Origin: Lachnospiraceae bacterium
GTDB taxonomy: Bacteria; Bacillota; Clostridia; Lachnospirales; Lachnospiraceae
Direction of reading: 5' to 3'
Length of the DNA stretch: 64,000 nucleotides
Assembly (NCBI GenBank): GCA_015056735.1
Contig: SVFT01000004.1
Location: 62,001-126,000, forward strand
The notes under the pieces are model-generated. The model had not been told where the DNA came from. It searched no databases and was given only the letters and a program-made list of their open reading frames with translations. A program made the position numbers and the translations under genes. The first letter of the stretch is position 1; every line of letters starts with the position of its first letter. Positions 33,710 to 41,789 of this stretch are shown in pieces.

Positions 33710-35407
33710 ATGCTGAATGAACAACGTTTTAACGAATGTTTCAGACGGTTTATACAAGACAGGAAGGTCTGGTATTATGATCTGTATATTTGCAATATGT
33801 TTTCAGAGGACAGGGTCAATCTTGCGAGGGTCAATTTTCAAGGTTTGATAACGCAGAACCCGATTCTTACGATGGTGTGTGACGCTGATGTGGAGACCTG
33901 TATTGCAAGATCATCAAGTCCTGCCGGTGTACCGACCAAGACATCTTCCGATCTTCTTTTCTTTCGGGATATTTCGGATGATCCGGAAGATAAGAAGCAT
34001 GAGCGTATGGAGCGCATTTTGGTATCGTTATCCAGAAAGCAGTATGATCCGCTTAAAAACAGAATGGTGGAATTGACGATTGTTAAACGCGACAATCGTT
34101 TTTATACGCTGATCTGTGCTATATGCATGCAGACAATGTGCATTGATGACGGAAATGCAATCGCGCGTTATCTATTTGGGAATATTCAGACCAGACTTTA
34201 TTTGCCGGATGCGGAAAATCTCAGCAGATATATGAAGCCAACAGAGTCGTTGACCTATAATTATTGGAAGCGTGCGCTGGGAAAGGTATCAGCACCATCC
34301 CCCAAAAAGCAAAGCGTCAACGTTCAAAAATATTTATATGATGTAAAGGCGCTGGACAATGCGCATTTGGTTTTGCTTGATCGTTTTGTGCGAGACTACG
34401 GATTAGATGCAAAGAGTATTTTTTTTGCGCTCTGGGCGATCATTTTTTCAAAGTTTTCAATGATGCCGCATTTTCATATTGCCCTGCATGTGCCGAATCG
34501 TCAATTGATGTTTATGCCGATCATTCTGGACCTTTCCAAAGATTCGCTTGCGGAAACTGTGCACAGAATCAATATGCAGCTTTCCGAGTCGATTAAATTC
34601 AGTGATTGCAATGAAGATGTATTAAGAAGAATCCTGGGGTTCTATTATATGGATGTTTGTCCGCTGTCATTTATTTCGATGCAGTCGGAAGATATGCTTG
34701 GATTTGTGGATCAGGGCGAAGAAGCTTTTATTTCCTATTGCCGTGCATGTATCCCTTCTGAAAGCAACCTTCAGATCGGGTTCTATACGACTGACAAGTA
34801 TATCTTTATCGAGTATCAGTTTGATCCGGAACTGATCTCTGCGACAGATATTCAGAGCCTGGATGATTCTTTCCGCAAGATGCTCACGGCTTTTCTCGAA
34901 AAGATGGATTACGAAAAGATCTGCGAATATGTTGTGAAGCAGAATTCCACGAGTAAGGCGGATGAAATAGCAAAAATAGCACGCGTTCTGGAATTGAATC
35001 AGGCATTTTCGATGCTTGATGCGAAAGTGCTTGCAACCTTGGCGGCATGCTGCAGACCCGTTTCTGCGATCGCCGAGGATTGCCTGATCGAGACCGGAGA
35101 CACGCTGGATTCCCTGTTCCTGATCGAAGAAGGCCATTTAGAAATGTCATCCATCAGTAAAGAGGGCGTTTTGCGACCGCTCATGATCTTAAAAAAAGGT
35201 GATCTGATCGGACTCGAGTCTTTAATGACGGATCGGACAGCTGTCAATACGTACCGTGTTGTGGATGATACGGCAAGACTTATATCGATTCCGTCATATG
35301 CTTTTATCAAGGTCGCATCCGATCATCCGGAAATGTGGAAGTCGCTTTTGTCAACTGTCTCCGGAAGGATGAATCGTTTTGCAAAAATGTGGCTGATCTC
35401 GTCATGA
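33710..35407 (+). CDS. Condensation-domain-like protein fused to a cyclic-nucleotide-binding domain
   Basis: A 565-residue protein I cannot assign to a known function. Residues about 1-415 follow the outline of a non-ribosomal-peptide condensation/acyltransferase domain: a segment PLKNRMVELTIVKRDNRFY precedes the place where the HHxxxDG active site is expected, and there the sequence is TMCIDDG (142-148), so the catalytic histidine is missing while Asp-Gly remains. A later part (FFALWAIIFSKF, then MFMPIILDLSKDSLAETVHR) fits the second lobe. Residues about 430-565 form a cAMP-receptor-like beta-roll (AEDCLIETGDTLDSLFLIEEG, GDLIGLESLM). There is no DNA-binding helix-turn-helix. The fold assignment of the first part is by eye. 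Confidence 0.6.
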   Translation: MLNEQRFNECFRRFIQDRKVWYYDLYICNMFSEDRVNLARVNFQGLITQNPILTMVCDADVETCIARSSSPAGVPTKTSSDLLFFRDISDDPEDKKHERMERILVSLSRKQYDPLKNRMVELTIVKRDNRFYTLICAICMQTMCIDDGNAIARYLFGNIQTRLYLPDAENLSRYMKPTESLTYNYWKRALGKVSAPSPKKQSVNVQKYLYDVKALDNAHLVLLDRFVRDYGLDAKSIFFALWAIIFSKFSMMPHFHIALHVPNRQLMFMPIILDLSKDSLAETVHRINMQLSESIKFSDCNEDVLRRILGFYYMDVCPLSFISMQSEDMLGFVDQGEEAFISYCRACIPSESNLQIGFYTTDKYIFIEYQFDPELISATDIQSLDDSFRKMLTAFLEKMDYEKICEYVVKQNSTSKADEIAKIARVLELNQAFSMLDAKVLATLAACCRPVSAIAEDCLIETGDTLDSLFLIEEGHLEMSSISKEGVLRPLMILKKGDLIGLESLMTDRTAVNTYRVVDDTARLISIPSYAFIKVASDHPEMWKSLLSTVSGRMNRFAKMWLISS

Positions 35408-35435
35408 TCTCATGAGGATCCATGATTCTTTTTTC
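35402..35435 (+). terminator. Probable terminator at the end of the PP2C operon
   Basis: TCATGATC pairs with GAT-C-CATGA (one bulged C) and is followed by TTCTTTTTTC. The stem starts at the stop codon of the preceding gene. Confidence 0.5.
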
Positions 35436-35436
35436 A

Positions 35437-35478
35437 TTGACACGTAACATGTAGCGATGCTATTATAACAATTGTTAT
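35437..35478 (+). promoter_or_regulatory. TetR-gene promoter with an overlapping 14-bp palindromic operator candidate
   Basis: TTGACA (35437-35442), 18 bases, TATTAT (35461-35466). A perfect palindrome ATAACAATTGTTAT (35465-35478) overlaps the -10 end and the expected transcription start. That is the usual place for an autorepressing TetR-family operator. Confidence 0.55.
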
Positions 35479-35519
35479 GAATTAGTTTCCGTATGTTTGT
35501 ATAAAGGGGTGTATCGAAC

Positions 35520-36065
35520 ATGGCCAGGAAGGCAACAGTTACAAAAGAAATGATTTTGGACAGTGCGTTTGCACTTATGAAAGAAGAAGGGTTTGAACAG
35601 GTTACGGCACGCAAACTTGCTGCAAAAGCGGGATGCTCTACGCAGCCGATCTTCAGACTTTATGAAAATATGGAGCAATTGATCGGCGACGTGTATGAGA
35701 TGGCCGGCAAAGATTTTGATGATTTCTATGCGGCTTATCCGAAGGATAATTCGACACCTTTTGTTAATCTTGGGATGGCATATATTCGTTTTGCCGCTAC
35801 AAGACAGAATGTATTTCGGCTTCTTTTCATGTCTTCCTTTCGGGGGGACAGAAGTATGTATGATCTTTTGAATCGTTCTTCCGGTGCGATCGGAATGGAG
35901 ATCACAAAAGCTAAAGATGCCGGCGTACAGCGTCCGACGGATCTGTTTATGCAGATGTGGATCTTTATTCACGGTGCTGCATGTATGTCTTTGACGGGTG
36001 ATTTTGATCTCTCGGAAGAAGAGACGTTAAATCTGTTAAAAAATGCATATCATTCATTTTGTTAA
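35520..36065 (+). CDS. TetR/AcrR family transcriptional regulator
   Basis: A 181-residue regulator. The N-terminal helix-turn-helix (ILDSAFALMKEEGFEQVTAR, then KLAAKAGCSTQPIFRLYENM) is clear TetR; the phrase CSTQPIFRLYENM is a familiar variant in Clostridia. The C-terminal ligand-binding part matches the WHG/TetR_C class and its ligand is unknown. It probably represses its own promoter through the palindrome upstream and may control the divergent-in-function PP2C operon or the rpiR-type gene 16 bases downstream. Confidence 0.88.
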   Translation: MARKATVTKEMILDSAFALMKEEGFEQVTARKLAAKAGCSTQPIFRLYENMEQLIGDVYEMAGKDFDDFYAAYPKDNSTPFVNLGMAYIRFAATRQNVFRLLFMSSFRGDRSMYDLLNRSSGAIGMEITKAKDAGVQRPTDLFMQMWIFIHGAACMSLTGDFDLSEEETLNLLKNAYHSFC

Positions 36066-36080
36066 GGCGGGTAGATCTAT

Positions 36081-37010
36081 TTGAAGGAAGAACAAAACAC
36101 GGATATCATTACGCGATTGAATGACCGCTTTGCCAAAATGAGTAAGAGCCATAAGGCGATCGCAAGATTCATCTACGATCATTACGATCAGGCTGTTTTT
36201 ATGACGGCTGCCAAGATCGGTGAAAGACTTGGCGTAAGTGAATCCACGGTCGTTCGATTTGCCTCCGGGCTTGGATACAGCGGTTATCCCGAGTTTCAGA
36301 AATCGCTGGAAAATTGGGTGCAGAATAAGCTCGGCTCTGTGCAGAAAGTGCACGTTAAATACAAGAACAGTACGCAATCAGAGATTCTGCAAAGTGTGCT
36401 CACATCCGATCTTGAGAAAATTCGGGATACGATCCGAAATGTGAATGTTGCGTGCTTTGAACAGGCGGTTGACAGTATCCTTGAGGCTGAAAACATTTAC
36501 ATCATCGGGATCAGAAGCTGCGAACCGCTTGCGGAGTTTCTAAGCTTTTACCTGAACATGATCCGCGGCAATGTGTATAATCTCCGGACGACGAGCGCAA
36601 GTGAACTTTTTGAACAGATGATCCGCATTGGCGAAAAGGATGTGATCATCGGGATCAGTTTTCCGCGCTATTCGATGCGTACACTCAAAGCGCTGGAATT
36701 TGCTTCCGACCGTAATGCAAAAGTGATCACGATCACAGATTCCGTTCATTCGCCGATCAATCTTTACTCTTCATGCAATCTGCTTGCAAGGAGCGATATG
36801 GTCTCGATCGTCGATTCGCTCGTTGCACCGTTGTCTCTTATCAATGCGCTTGTGGTTGCGCTTTGCGTAAAGGTACCGGATAAAGTGAAAGAAAACCTTG
36901 ATACATTGGAATCCGTTTGGAACAACTATCAGGTGTATTTGAACGATGAGATCAATTATGTCGGAGACGGATTGAATTTAAGCGATCCGATGAACAATGA
37001 CCATGCGTAA
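36081..37010 (+). CDS. RpiR/MurR family transcriptional regulator
   Basis: A 309-residue regulator with an N-terminal HTH_6 domain (residues about 10-85, including IGERLGVSESTVVRFASGLG) and a C-terminal SIS sugar-phosphate-binding domain (about 130-270, IYIIGIRSCEPLAEFLSF and VIGISFPRYSMRTLKALEFA). Such proteins sense phosphosugars and control sugar or amino-sugar catabolism. Start is TTG 36081, with AAGGCGGG upstream. It overlaps the next gene by 14 bases. No adjacent sugar genes reveal the effector. Confidence 0.88.
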   Translation: MKEEQNTDIITRLNDRFAKMSKSHKAIARFIYDHYDQAVFMTAAKIGERLGVSESTVVRFASGLGYSGYPEFQKSLENWVQNKLGSVQKVHVKYKNSTQSEILQSVLTSDLEKIRDTIRNVNVACFEQAVDSILEAENIYIIGIRSCEPLAEFLSFYLNMIRGNVYNLRTTSASELFEQMIRIGEKDVIIGISFPRYSMRTLKALEFASDRNAKVITITDSVHSPINLYSSCNLLARSDMVSIVDSLVAPLSLINALVVALCVKVPDKVKENLDTLESVWNNYQVYLNDEINYVGDGLNLSDPMNNDHA

Positions 37011-38256
37011 GATTATTATTATCGGTGCCGGCGCAGCAGGTATGATGGCATCATATGCAGCTGCGGTAAACGGCGCGGATGTAACGCTTCTTGAACAAAA
37101 TGAAAAGACCGGCAAGAAGATCTATATCACGGGTAAGGGCCGGTGTAACCTGACCAATGCATGCGCGACAGAAGAGCTGTTTGACCATGTGGTTCGAAAC
37201 GGCAAATTTCTGTATAGCGCATTTTATACGTTTTCAAATGAGATGGTCATGCAGTTTTTTGAAGAAGCCGGATGTCCGCTTAAGACAGAGCGCGGTGAGC
37301 GCGTATTTCCTGTCTCGGATCATGCGTCCGATGTGATCCGGGCGCTTGAAAAAAGACTGCGAGCCCTTTCTGTGTCGATCAGACTGCACACTTCTGTTCG
37401 TGAACTTATTTTGGACCATGATCGTGAAGATGTTAGGGTAACGGGCGTTATACTACAAACGGGAGAACGCCTGCAGGTTGATGCTGTGATCATTGCGACG
37501 GGCGGACTTTCTTATCCGACAACCGGTTCGACCGGAGACGGGTATCTTTTTGCAAAAGCATGCGGACATACAGTTACAAGACTTCTGCCATCTCTGGTCC
37601 CACTGATCACTGCGGGTGATACTGCCAGAAGGTTGCAGGGACTTTCGCTTAAAAATGTGCGGGCAAAGATGTTTTATGCCGGGAAGAAAAAAGAAGTATT
37701 TGATGGTTTTGGCGAGATGCTTTTCACGCAAAACGGAATCAGCGGTCCGCTTGTATTAAGTGCAAGTAGCGTTTTTGAACCGGAAAATAACGGCTGTACT
37801 TTTGTGATCGATCTAAAGCCCGCGCTTACCACGGAGCAGCTTGATAAAAGACTGATACGTGACTTTTCGGAGAATCTGAATAAACAGTTTAAAAATGCTC
37901 TTGGAGGCTTGCTGCCTGCAAAAATGATACCTGTTATGATATCTGAGAGCGGAATTCCGGAAGATAAACCGGTAAATGAGATCACCAAAGAAGAAAGGCA
38001 GCGGTTGGGGGCTCTGATCAAAGGCTTCAGACTTACGGTCACAGGAGCGGGAGAGTTTCGCGAAGCGGTCATCACAAGAGGCGGTGTTTCCGTAAAGGAG
38101 ATAGATCCTTCTACAATGCAGTCCAAGATCTGCGAGGGGCTTTATTTTGCGGGAGAGGTTCTTGATCTCGATGCGGTAACAGGTGGTTTTAATTTACAGA
38201 TCGCCTGGTCGACCGGTTATCTTGCCGGGGCATCTGCCGCAACTGACAACGAATAA
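36997..38256 (+). CDS. NAD(P)/FAD-dependent oxidoreductase, HI0933/BaiN-like flavoprotein
   Basis: A 419-residue flavoprotein of the HI0933 (YhiN/BaiN) family. The FAD-binding Rossmann motif GAGAAGMMASYAAAVNGADV opens the protein, followed by the family-specific GKKIYITGKGRCNLTNAC. The C-terminal FAD segment is EGLYFAGEVLDLDAVTGGFN. The physiological reaction of this family is poorly known. It is commonly next to cmk and ispH in Clostridia, as here, which suggests a conserved housekeeping cluster. Confidence 0.88.
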   Translation: MTMRKIIIIGAGAAGMMASYAAAVNGADVTLLEQNEKTGKKIYITGKGRCNLTNACATEELFDHVVRNGKFLYSAFYTFSNEMVMQFFEEAGCPLKTERGERVFPVSDHASDVIRALEKRLRALSVSIRLHTSVRELILDHDREDVRVTGVILQTGERLQVDAVIIATGGLSYPTTGSTGDGYLFAKACGHTVTRLLPSLVPLITAGDTARRLQGLSLKNVRAKMFYAGKKKEVFDGFGEMLFTQNGISGPLVLSASSVFEPENNGCTFVIDLKPALTTEQLDKRLIRDFSENLNKQFKNALGGLLPAKMIPVMISESGIPEDKPVNEITKEERQRLGALIKGFRLTVTGAGEFREAVITRGGVSVKEIDPSTMQSKICEGLYFAGEVLDLDAVTGGFNLQIAWSTGYLAGASAATDNE

Positions 38257-38275
38257 TGAAATGGAGAGTGTTTAA

Positions 38276-38929
38276 ATGAATCATGATATTGCGATCGACG
38301 GACCCGCGGGTGCAGGAAAGAGCACAATAGCAAAGCGGATCGCGAAAAAACTCGGCTATATCTATGTGGATACCGGCGCGATGTACAGAGCGCTTGGCCT
38401 TTATCTGTTACGTAACGGCATTGCTGCCGATGATACGGAAGCGATCGTTCGCGCATCCGATGAGGCGGATATTACGCTTTCTTTTGAAAACGGTGAGCAG
38501 ATCGTTCTCTTAAACGGAGAGAACGTAAACGGTTTGATCCGTACGGAAGAAGTCGGCAATATGGCTTCCGCCTGTTCGGTTCATGCAACGGTACGGGAGA
38601 AGATGGTGCGTCGTCAGCAGGAGATGGCAAAGACGAGGGACGTTGTTATGGATGGCAGGGATATCTGCTCCGTTGTCCTTCCTGATGCCGCAGTTAAGGT
38701 TTTTTTAACAGCCAGCGTCGAAGTGCGTGCCAAGAGGCGTTTTGATGAACTGACCGCCAAGGGCGTAACATGCGATCTGTCTGCCATTGAAGCGGATATC
38801 AGAGAACGGGATCACCGGGATATGACGCGTGATGTAACTCCTCTTAAACAGGCACCGGATGCGACGCTTGTCGATTCTTCGGATATGTCGATCGATGAAG
38901 TGGTGGATGCCATTATAGGACTCAGATGA
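38276..38929 (+). CDS. cmk: Cytidylate kinase
   Basis: A 217-residue P-loop kinase that phosphorylates CMP and dCMP. It has Walker A GPAGAGKST, the CMP-binding YVDTGAMYRALGLYL segment and the lid region MDGRDICSVVLPDA with the following RAKRRFDEL. Length is typical. Its stop overlaps the ispH start (ATGA). Confidence 0.96.
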   Translation: MNHDIAIDGPAGAGKSTIAKRIAKKLGYIYVDTGAMYRALGLYLLRNGIAADDTEAIVRASDEADITLSFENGEQIVLLNGENVNGLIRTEEVGNMASACSVHATVREKMVRRQQEMAKTRDVVMDGRDICSVVLPDAAVKVFLTASVEVRAKRRFDELTAKGVTCDLSAIEADIRERDHRDMTRDVTPLKQAPDATLVDSSDMSIDEVVDAIIGLR

Positions 38930-39780
38930 TCATGGAAGTGATTCGTGCAAAGAGCGCGGGATTCTGCTTCGGCGTAAAACGCGCTGTTGAAACCGTATAC
39001 GAAGAGAGCGAAAAGGGTGGCCCTATTTACACATACGGACCGATCATCCATAACGATCAGGTTGTGAAAGATCTTGAAGCAAAGGGTGTTCACGTGATCG
39101 AAAACGATGAACAGCTCGAACAGATAAGCGAAGGAACTGTGATCATCAGATCACACGGTGTATCCGCTGCGGTTCAGAAGAAGCTTCAGGATAAGGGCCT
39201 TACCGTATTGGATGCAACGTGTCCTTTTGTAAAAAGGATTCATAATGTCGTTGAAGCCGAGAGCCTTAACGGGTCTTTGATCATTGTGATCGGCAATGCG
39301 GGTCATCCCGAAGTTGAGGGGATCGTCGGCTGGTCACACACCCCTGCGGTCGTGATCGAATCCGAGCAGGAAGCGCATGATTTTTACTGCGCGGAGGGGA
39401 CCCGGATCTGTCTGGTCTCTCAGACAACTTTCAACTATAATAAATTTCAAGATTTAGTTGATATAATTAGAAAAAAAGGTTACAATGTTAATGTTGTCAA
39501 TACTATATGCAACGCTACAGAAGTGCGACAAAAAGAAGCTCGCAAGATCGCTTCCGAAGTCGACGCAATGATTGTAATAGGAGGCGCTCACAGCTCCAAT
39601 ACAAGGAAACTGTATGAGATCTGCAGTTCGGAATGTGAGAATACCTATTTCATACAGACACTGGATGACTTGCAATTAGACTTTCCTAATTCTGTTGTTC
39701 GAGTGGGCATTACGGCGGGGGCGTCAACCCCGAACAATATTATTGAGGAGGTTCAAAATAATGTCAGAATTAACTTTTGA
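38926..39780 (+). CDS. ispH: 4-hydroxy-3-methylbut-2-enyl diphosphate reductase
   Basis: A 284-residue [4Fe-4S] enzyme and last step of the MEP isoprenoid pathway. The three cluster cysteines are in SAGFCFGVKRAVE, DATCPFVKRIH and NTICNATEVRQKEA; the substrate-binding IRSHGVSA and GITAGASTPNNIIEEV are also present. The ATG at 38926 overlaps the cmk stop; ATG 38932 is an alternative two codons on. Its 3' end overlaps rpsA by 20 bases in another frame. In many Clostridia these two proteins are one fused chain. Confidence 0.96.
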   Translation: MIMEVIRAKSAGFCFGVKRAVETVYEESEKGGPIYTYGPIIHNDQVVKDLEAKGVHVIENDEQLEQISEGTVIIRSHGVSAAVQKKLQDKGLTVLDATCPFVKRIHNVVEAESLNGSLIIVIGNAGHPEVEGIVGWSHTPAVVIESEQEAHDFYCAEGTRICLVSQTTFNYNKFQDLVDIIRKKGYNVNVVNTICNATEVRQKEARKIASEVDAMIVIGGAHSSNTRKLYEICSSECENTYFIQTLDDLQLDFPNSVVRVGITAGASTPNNIIEEVQNNVRINF

Positions 39781-40909
39781 ACAAATGCTTGACGAATCAT
39801 TCAAAACAATCAAATCGGGGGAGATAGTAGAAGGCACAGTCATAGACGTTAAGCCGGATGAGGCGATCCTGAACATCGGATACAAATCCGACGGTATTCT
39901 TACCCGCCATGAGTACACTAATGAGCCGAACGTGGATCTTACGACCATGATCAAAGTCGGCGATACCATGGAAGTTAAGGTATTCAAAGTAAATGACGGC
40001 GAAGGTCAGGTTTTACTTACATACAAGAGACTTGCTGCAGACAGAGGCAACAAGCGTATCGAAGAAGCATTTAACAATAAAGAGGTCCTGAAGGCAAAGG
40101 TCGCTCAGGTTCTCGACGGAGGTCTTTCCGTTGTGGTTGAGGAGATCAGAATCTTCATTCCCGCAAGTCTTGTGTCCGATACATATGAGAAGGATCTGAC
40201 GAAATATGCAGGTCAGGAGATTGAATTCGTGATCAGCGAGTACAATCCGAAGAGAAGAAGATACATCGGTGATCGCAAGCAGCTTATCGTTGCAAAGAAA
40301 GCCGAGATGCAGAAGGAACTCTTTGCAAAGATCAAGGAAGGCGATGTTGTTACTGGTACCGTTAAGAACGTGACGGACTTCGGTGCATTCATCGATCTTG
40401 GCGGCGTGGACGGTCTTCTTCATATTTCCGAGATGAGCTGGGGCCGCGTTGAAAATCCGAAGAAAGTTTTCAAGGTTGGTGATGAGTTAAAGGTTCTCAT
40501 TAAAGAGATCTCCGGAACAAAGGTTGCGCTTTCCCTTAAATTTGCAGATGCAAATCCCTGGAAAGATGCAGCATCCAAATATGCGGTTGGCAATGTAGTG
40601 ACCGGAAAAGTTGCAAGAATGACGGATTTCGGTGCTTTTGTTGAGTTGGAAACAGGCGTGGACGCTCTTCTTCATGTATCACAGATCTCCAAAGAGCATG
40701 TGGAGAAGCCGCAGGATGTATTGAAGGTCGGAGAAGAAGTAACGGCAAAGGTTGTTGACTTCAATGAAGAAGGCAAGAAGATCAGTCTGAGCATCAAAGC
40801 GCTGCTTGCGCCGGAGCCCGCTCCCGAGAAGAAAGAAGACGAGGATGCGGATGTTGTATCCGTTGACATCGATGCTGTGATCGCACAGGAAGATGCAAAG
40901 GAAGAGTAG
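39761..40909 (+). CDS. rpsA: Ribosomal protein S1 homologue with four S1 domains
   Basis: A 382-residue RNA-binding protein with four S1 motifs: IVEGTVIDVKPDEAILNIGY, LKAKVAQVLDGGLSVVVEEI, VVTGTVKNVTDFGAFIDLGG and VVTGKVARMTDFGAFVELET. An acidic C-terminal tail follows. Four domains are usual for Firmicutes S1. The start is placed at ATG 39761 because AGGAGG lies 8 bases before it, inside the end of ispH, implying translational coupling. Confidence 0.94.
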   Translation: MSELTFEQMLDESFKTIKSGEIVEGTVIDVKPDEAILNIGYKSDGILTRHEYTNEPNVDLTTMIKVGDTMEVKVFKVNDGEGQVLLTYKRLAADRGNKRIEEAFNNKEVLKAKVAQVLDGGLSVVVEEIRIFIPASLVSDTYEKDLTKYAGQEIEFVISEYNPKRRRYIGDRKQLIVAKKAEMQKELFAKIKEGDVVTGTVKNVTDFGAFIDLGGVDGLLHISEMSWGRVENPKKVFKVGDELKVLIKEISGTKVALSLKFADANPWKDAASKYAVGNVVTGKVARMTDFGAFVELETGVDALLHVSQISKEHVEKPQDVLKVGEEVTAKVVDFNEEGKKISLSIKALLAPEPAPEKKEDEDADVVSVDIDAVIAQEDAKEE

Positions 40910-40969
40910 TATTTAGGCTGAAACGGTAGTTGTCATCAGGTCAAAATAGTAAAACCGGAGGCTGAGAAT

Positions 40970-41746
40970 ATGGAATACGATTATGAGTATTTAAAAAAAG
41001 CAGTTTACGATCTTACAAAGATTGATTTGAACGCTTACAAAGAAAAGCAGATGAAGCGTCGTATCGATACGCTGATCGCAAAGAACGGGATCAAAGGGTA
41101 CGACAAGTACATCGAAGTCCTGAAAAAGGACAAAGAAAGATTTGAAGAGTTTGTCAACTATCTTACGATCAATGTGTCCGAGTTTTATCGCAATCCACAG
41201 CAGTGGGAAGTGATGGACAAAGACATCATTCCCGAACTGATCCAGAAGTTCGGAAAGAACCTGAAGATCTGGAGCGCTGCCTGCTCTACCGGTGATGAGC
41301 CATATTCGCTCGTTATGGCACTCAGCAGACATCTGCCTTTGAATCAGATTAAGATCTATGCGACCGACATTGATAAGCAGGTCATTGCGTCCGCAAAAGC
41401 AGGACTTTACTCTGAAAAGAGTATTGCTGCCGTTCCAAAGGATCTGAAGGATAAGTATTTTACAAAGATCGGTTCTTCCTACAAGATCTCGGATGAGATC
41501 AAAGCGCGTGTCGAGTTTAAAGAGCATAATCTTTTAAAAGACACCTATCCGACCAATTATCATATGATCGTTTGCAGAAACGTTTTGATCTACTTCACGG
41601 AAGAAGCCAAGGATGAAGTGTTCCGCAAATTCCAGAAATCGCTTTCCTCAGGCGGTATCCTCTTTATCGGAAGTACGGAACAGATCATCAATTATAAAGA
41701 GGTGGGACTGGACAGAAAGAGTTCGTTCTACTACTGCAAACCGTAA
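40970..41746 (+). CDS. cheR: CheR-type chemoreceptor glutamate methyltransferase
   Basis: A 258-residue protein with the small N-terminal CheR helical domain (residues 1-75) and the SAM-dependent methyltransferase domain, including IWSAACSTGDEPYSLVMAL (SAM motif), YATDIDKQVIASAKAGLYS and MIVCRNVLIYFTEEAK. It would methylate chemoreceptors with S-adenosylmethionine. No chemotaxis genes lie beside it, but a lone cheR is not rare in this group. Confidence 0.93.
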   Translation: MEYDYEYLKKAVYDLTKIDLNAYKEKQMKRRIDTLIAKNGIKGYDKYIEVLKKDKERFEEFVNYLTINVSEFYRNPQQWEVMDKDIIPELIQKFGKNLKIWSAACSTGDEPYSLVMALSRHLPLNQIKIYATDIDKQVIASAKAGLYSEKSIAAVPKDLKDKYFTKIGSSYKISDEIKARVEFKEHNLLKDTYPTNYHMIVCRNVLIYFTEEAKDEVFRKFQKSLSSGGILFIGSTEQIINYKEVGLDRKSSFYYCKP

Positions 41747-41753
41747 AGATATT

Positions 41754-41785
41754 AAAAGGTACCCAAGATTGGGTACCTTTTTTTA
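41754..41785. terminator. Bidirectional terminator between cheR and the convergent nuclease gene
   Basis: AAAAGGTACCC-AAGATT-GGGTACCTTTT with a T-run on the plus strand and an A-run on the other side, so it can stop transcription from both directions. Confidence 0.88.
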
Positions 41786-41789
41786 TGAC

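Noticed and set aside
35520-37010. The TetR and RpiR genes as regulators of the inositol genes
   Set aside because: They lie more than 15 kb away with their own promoter, and the TetR operator candidate palindrome was not noticed near the iol promoters. No support in the sequence.
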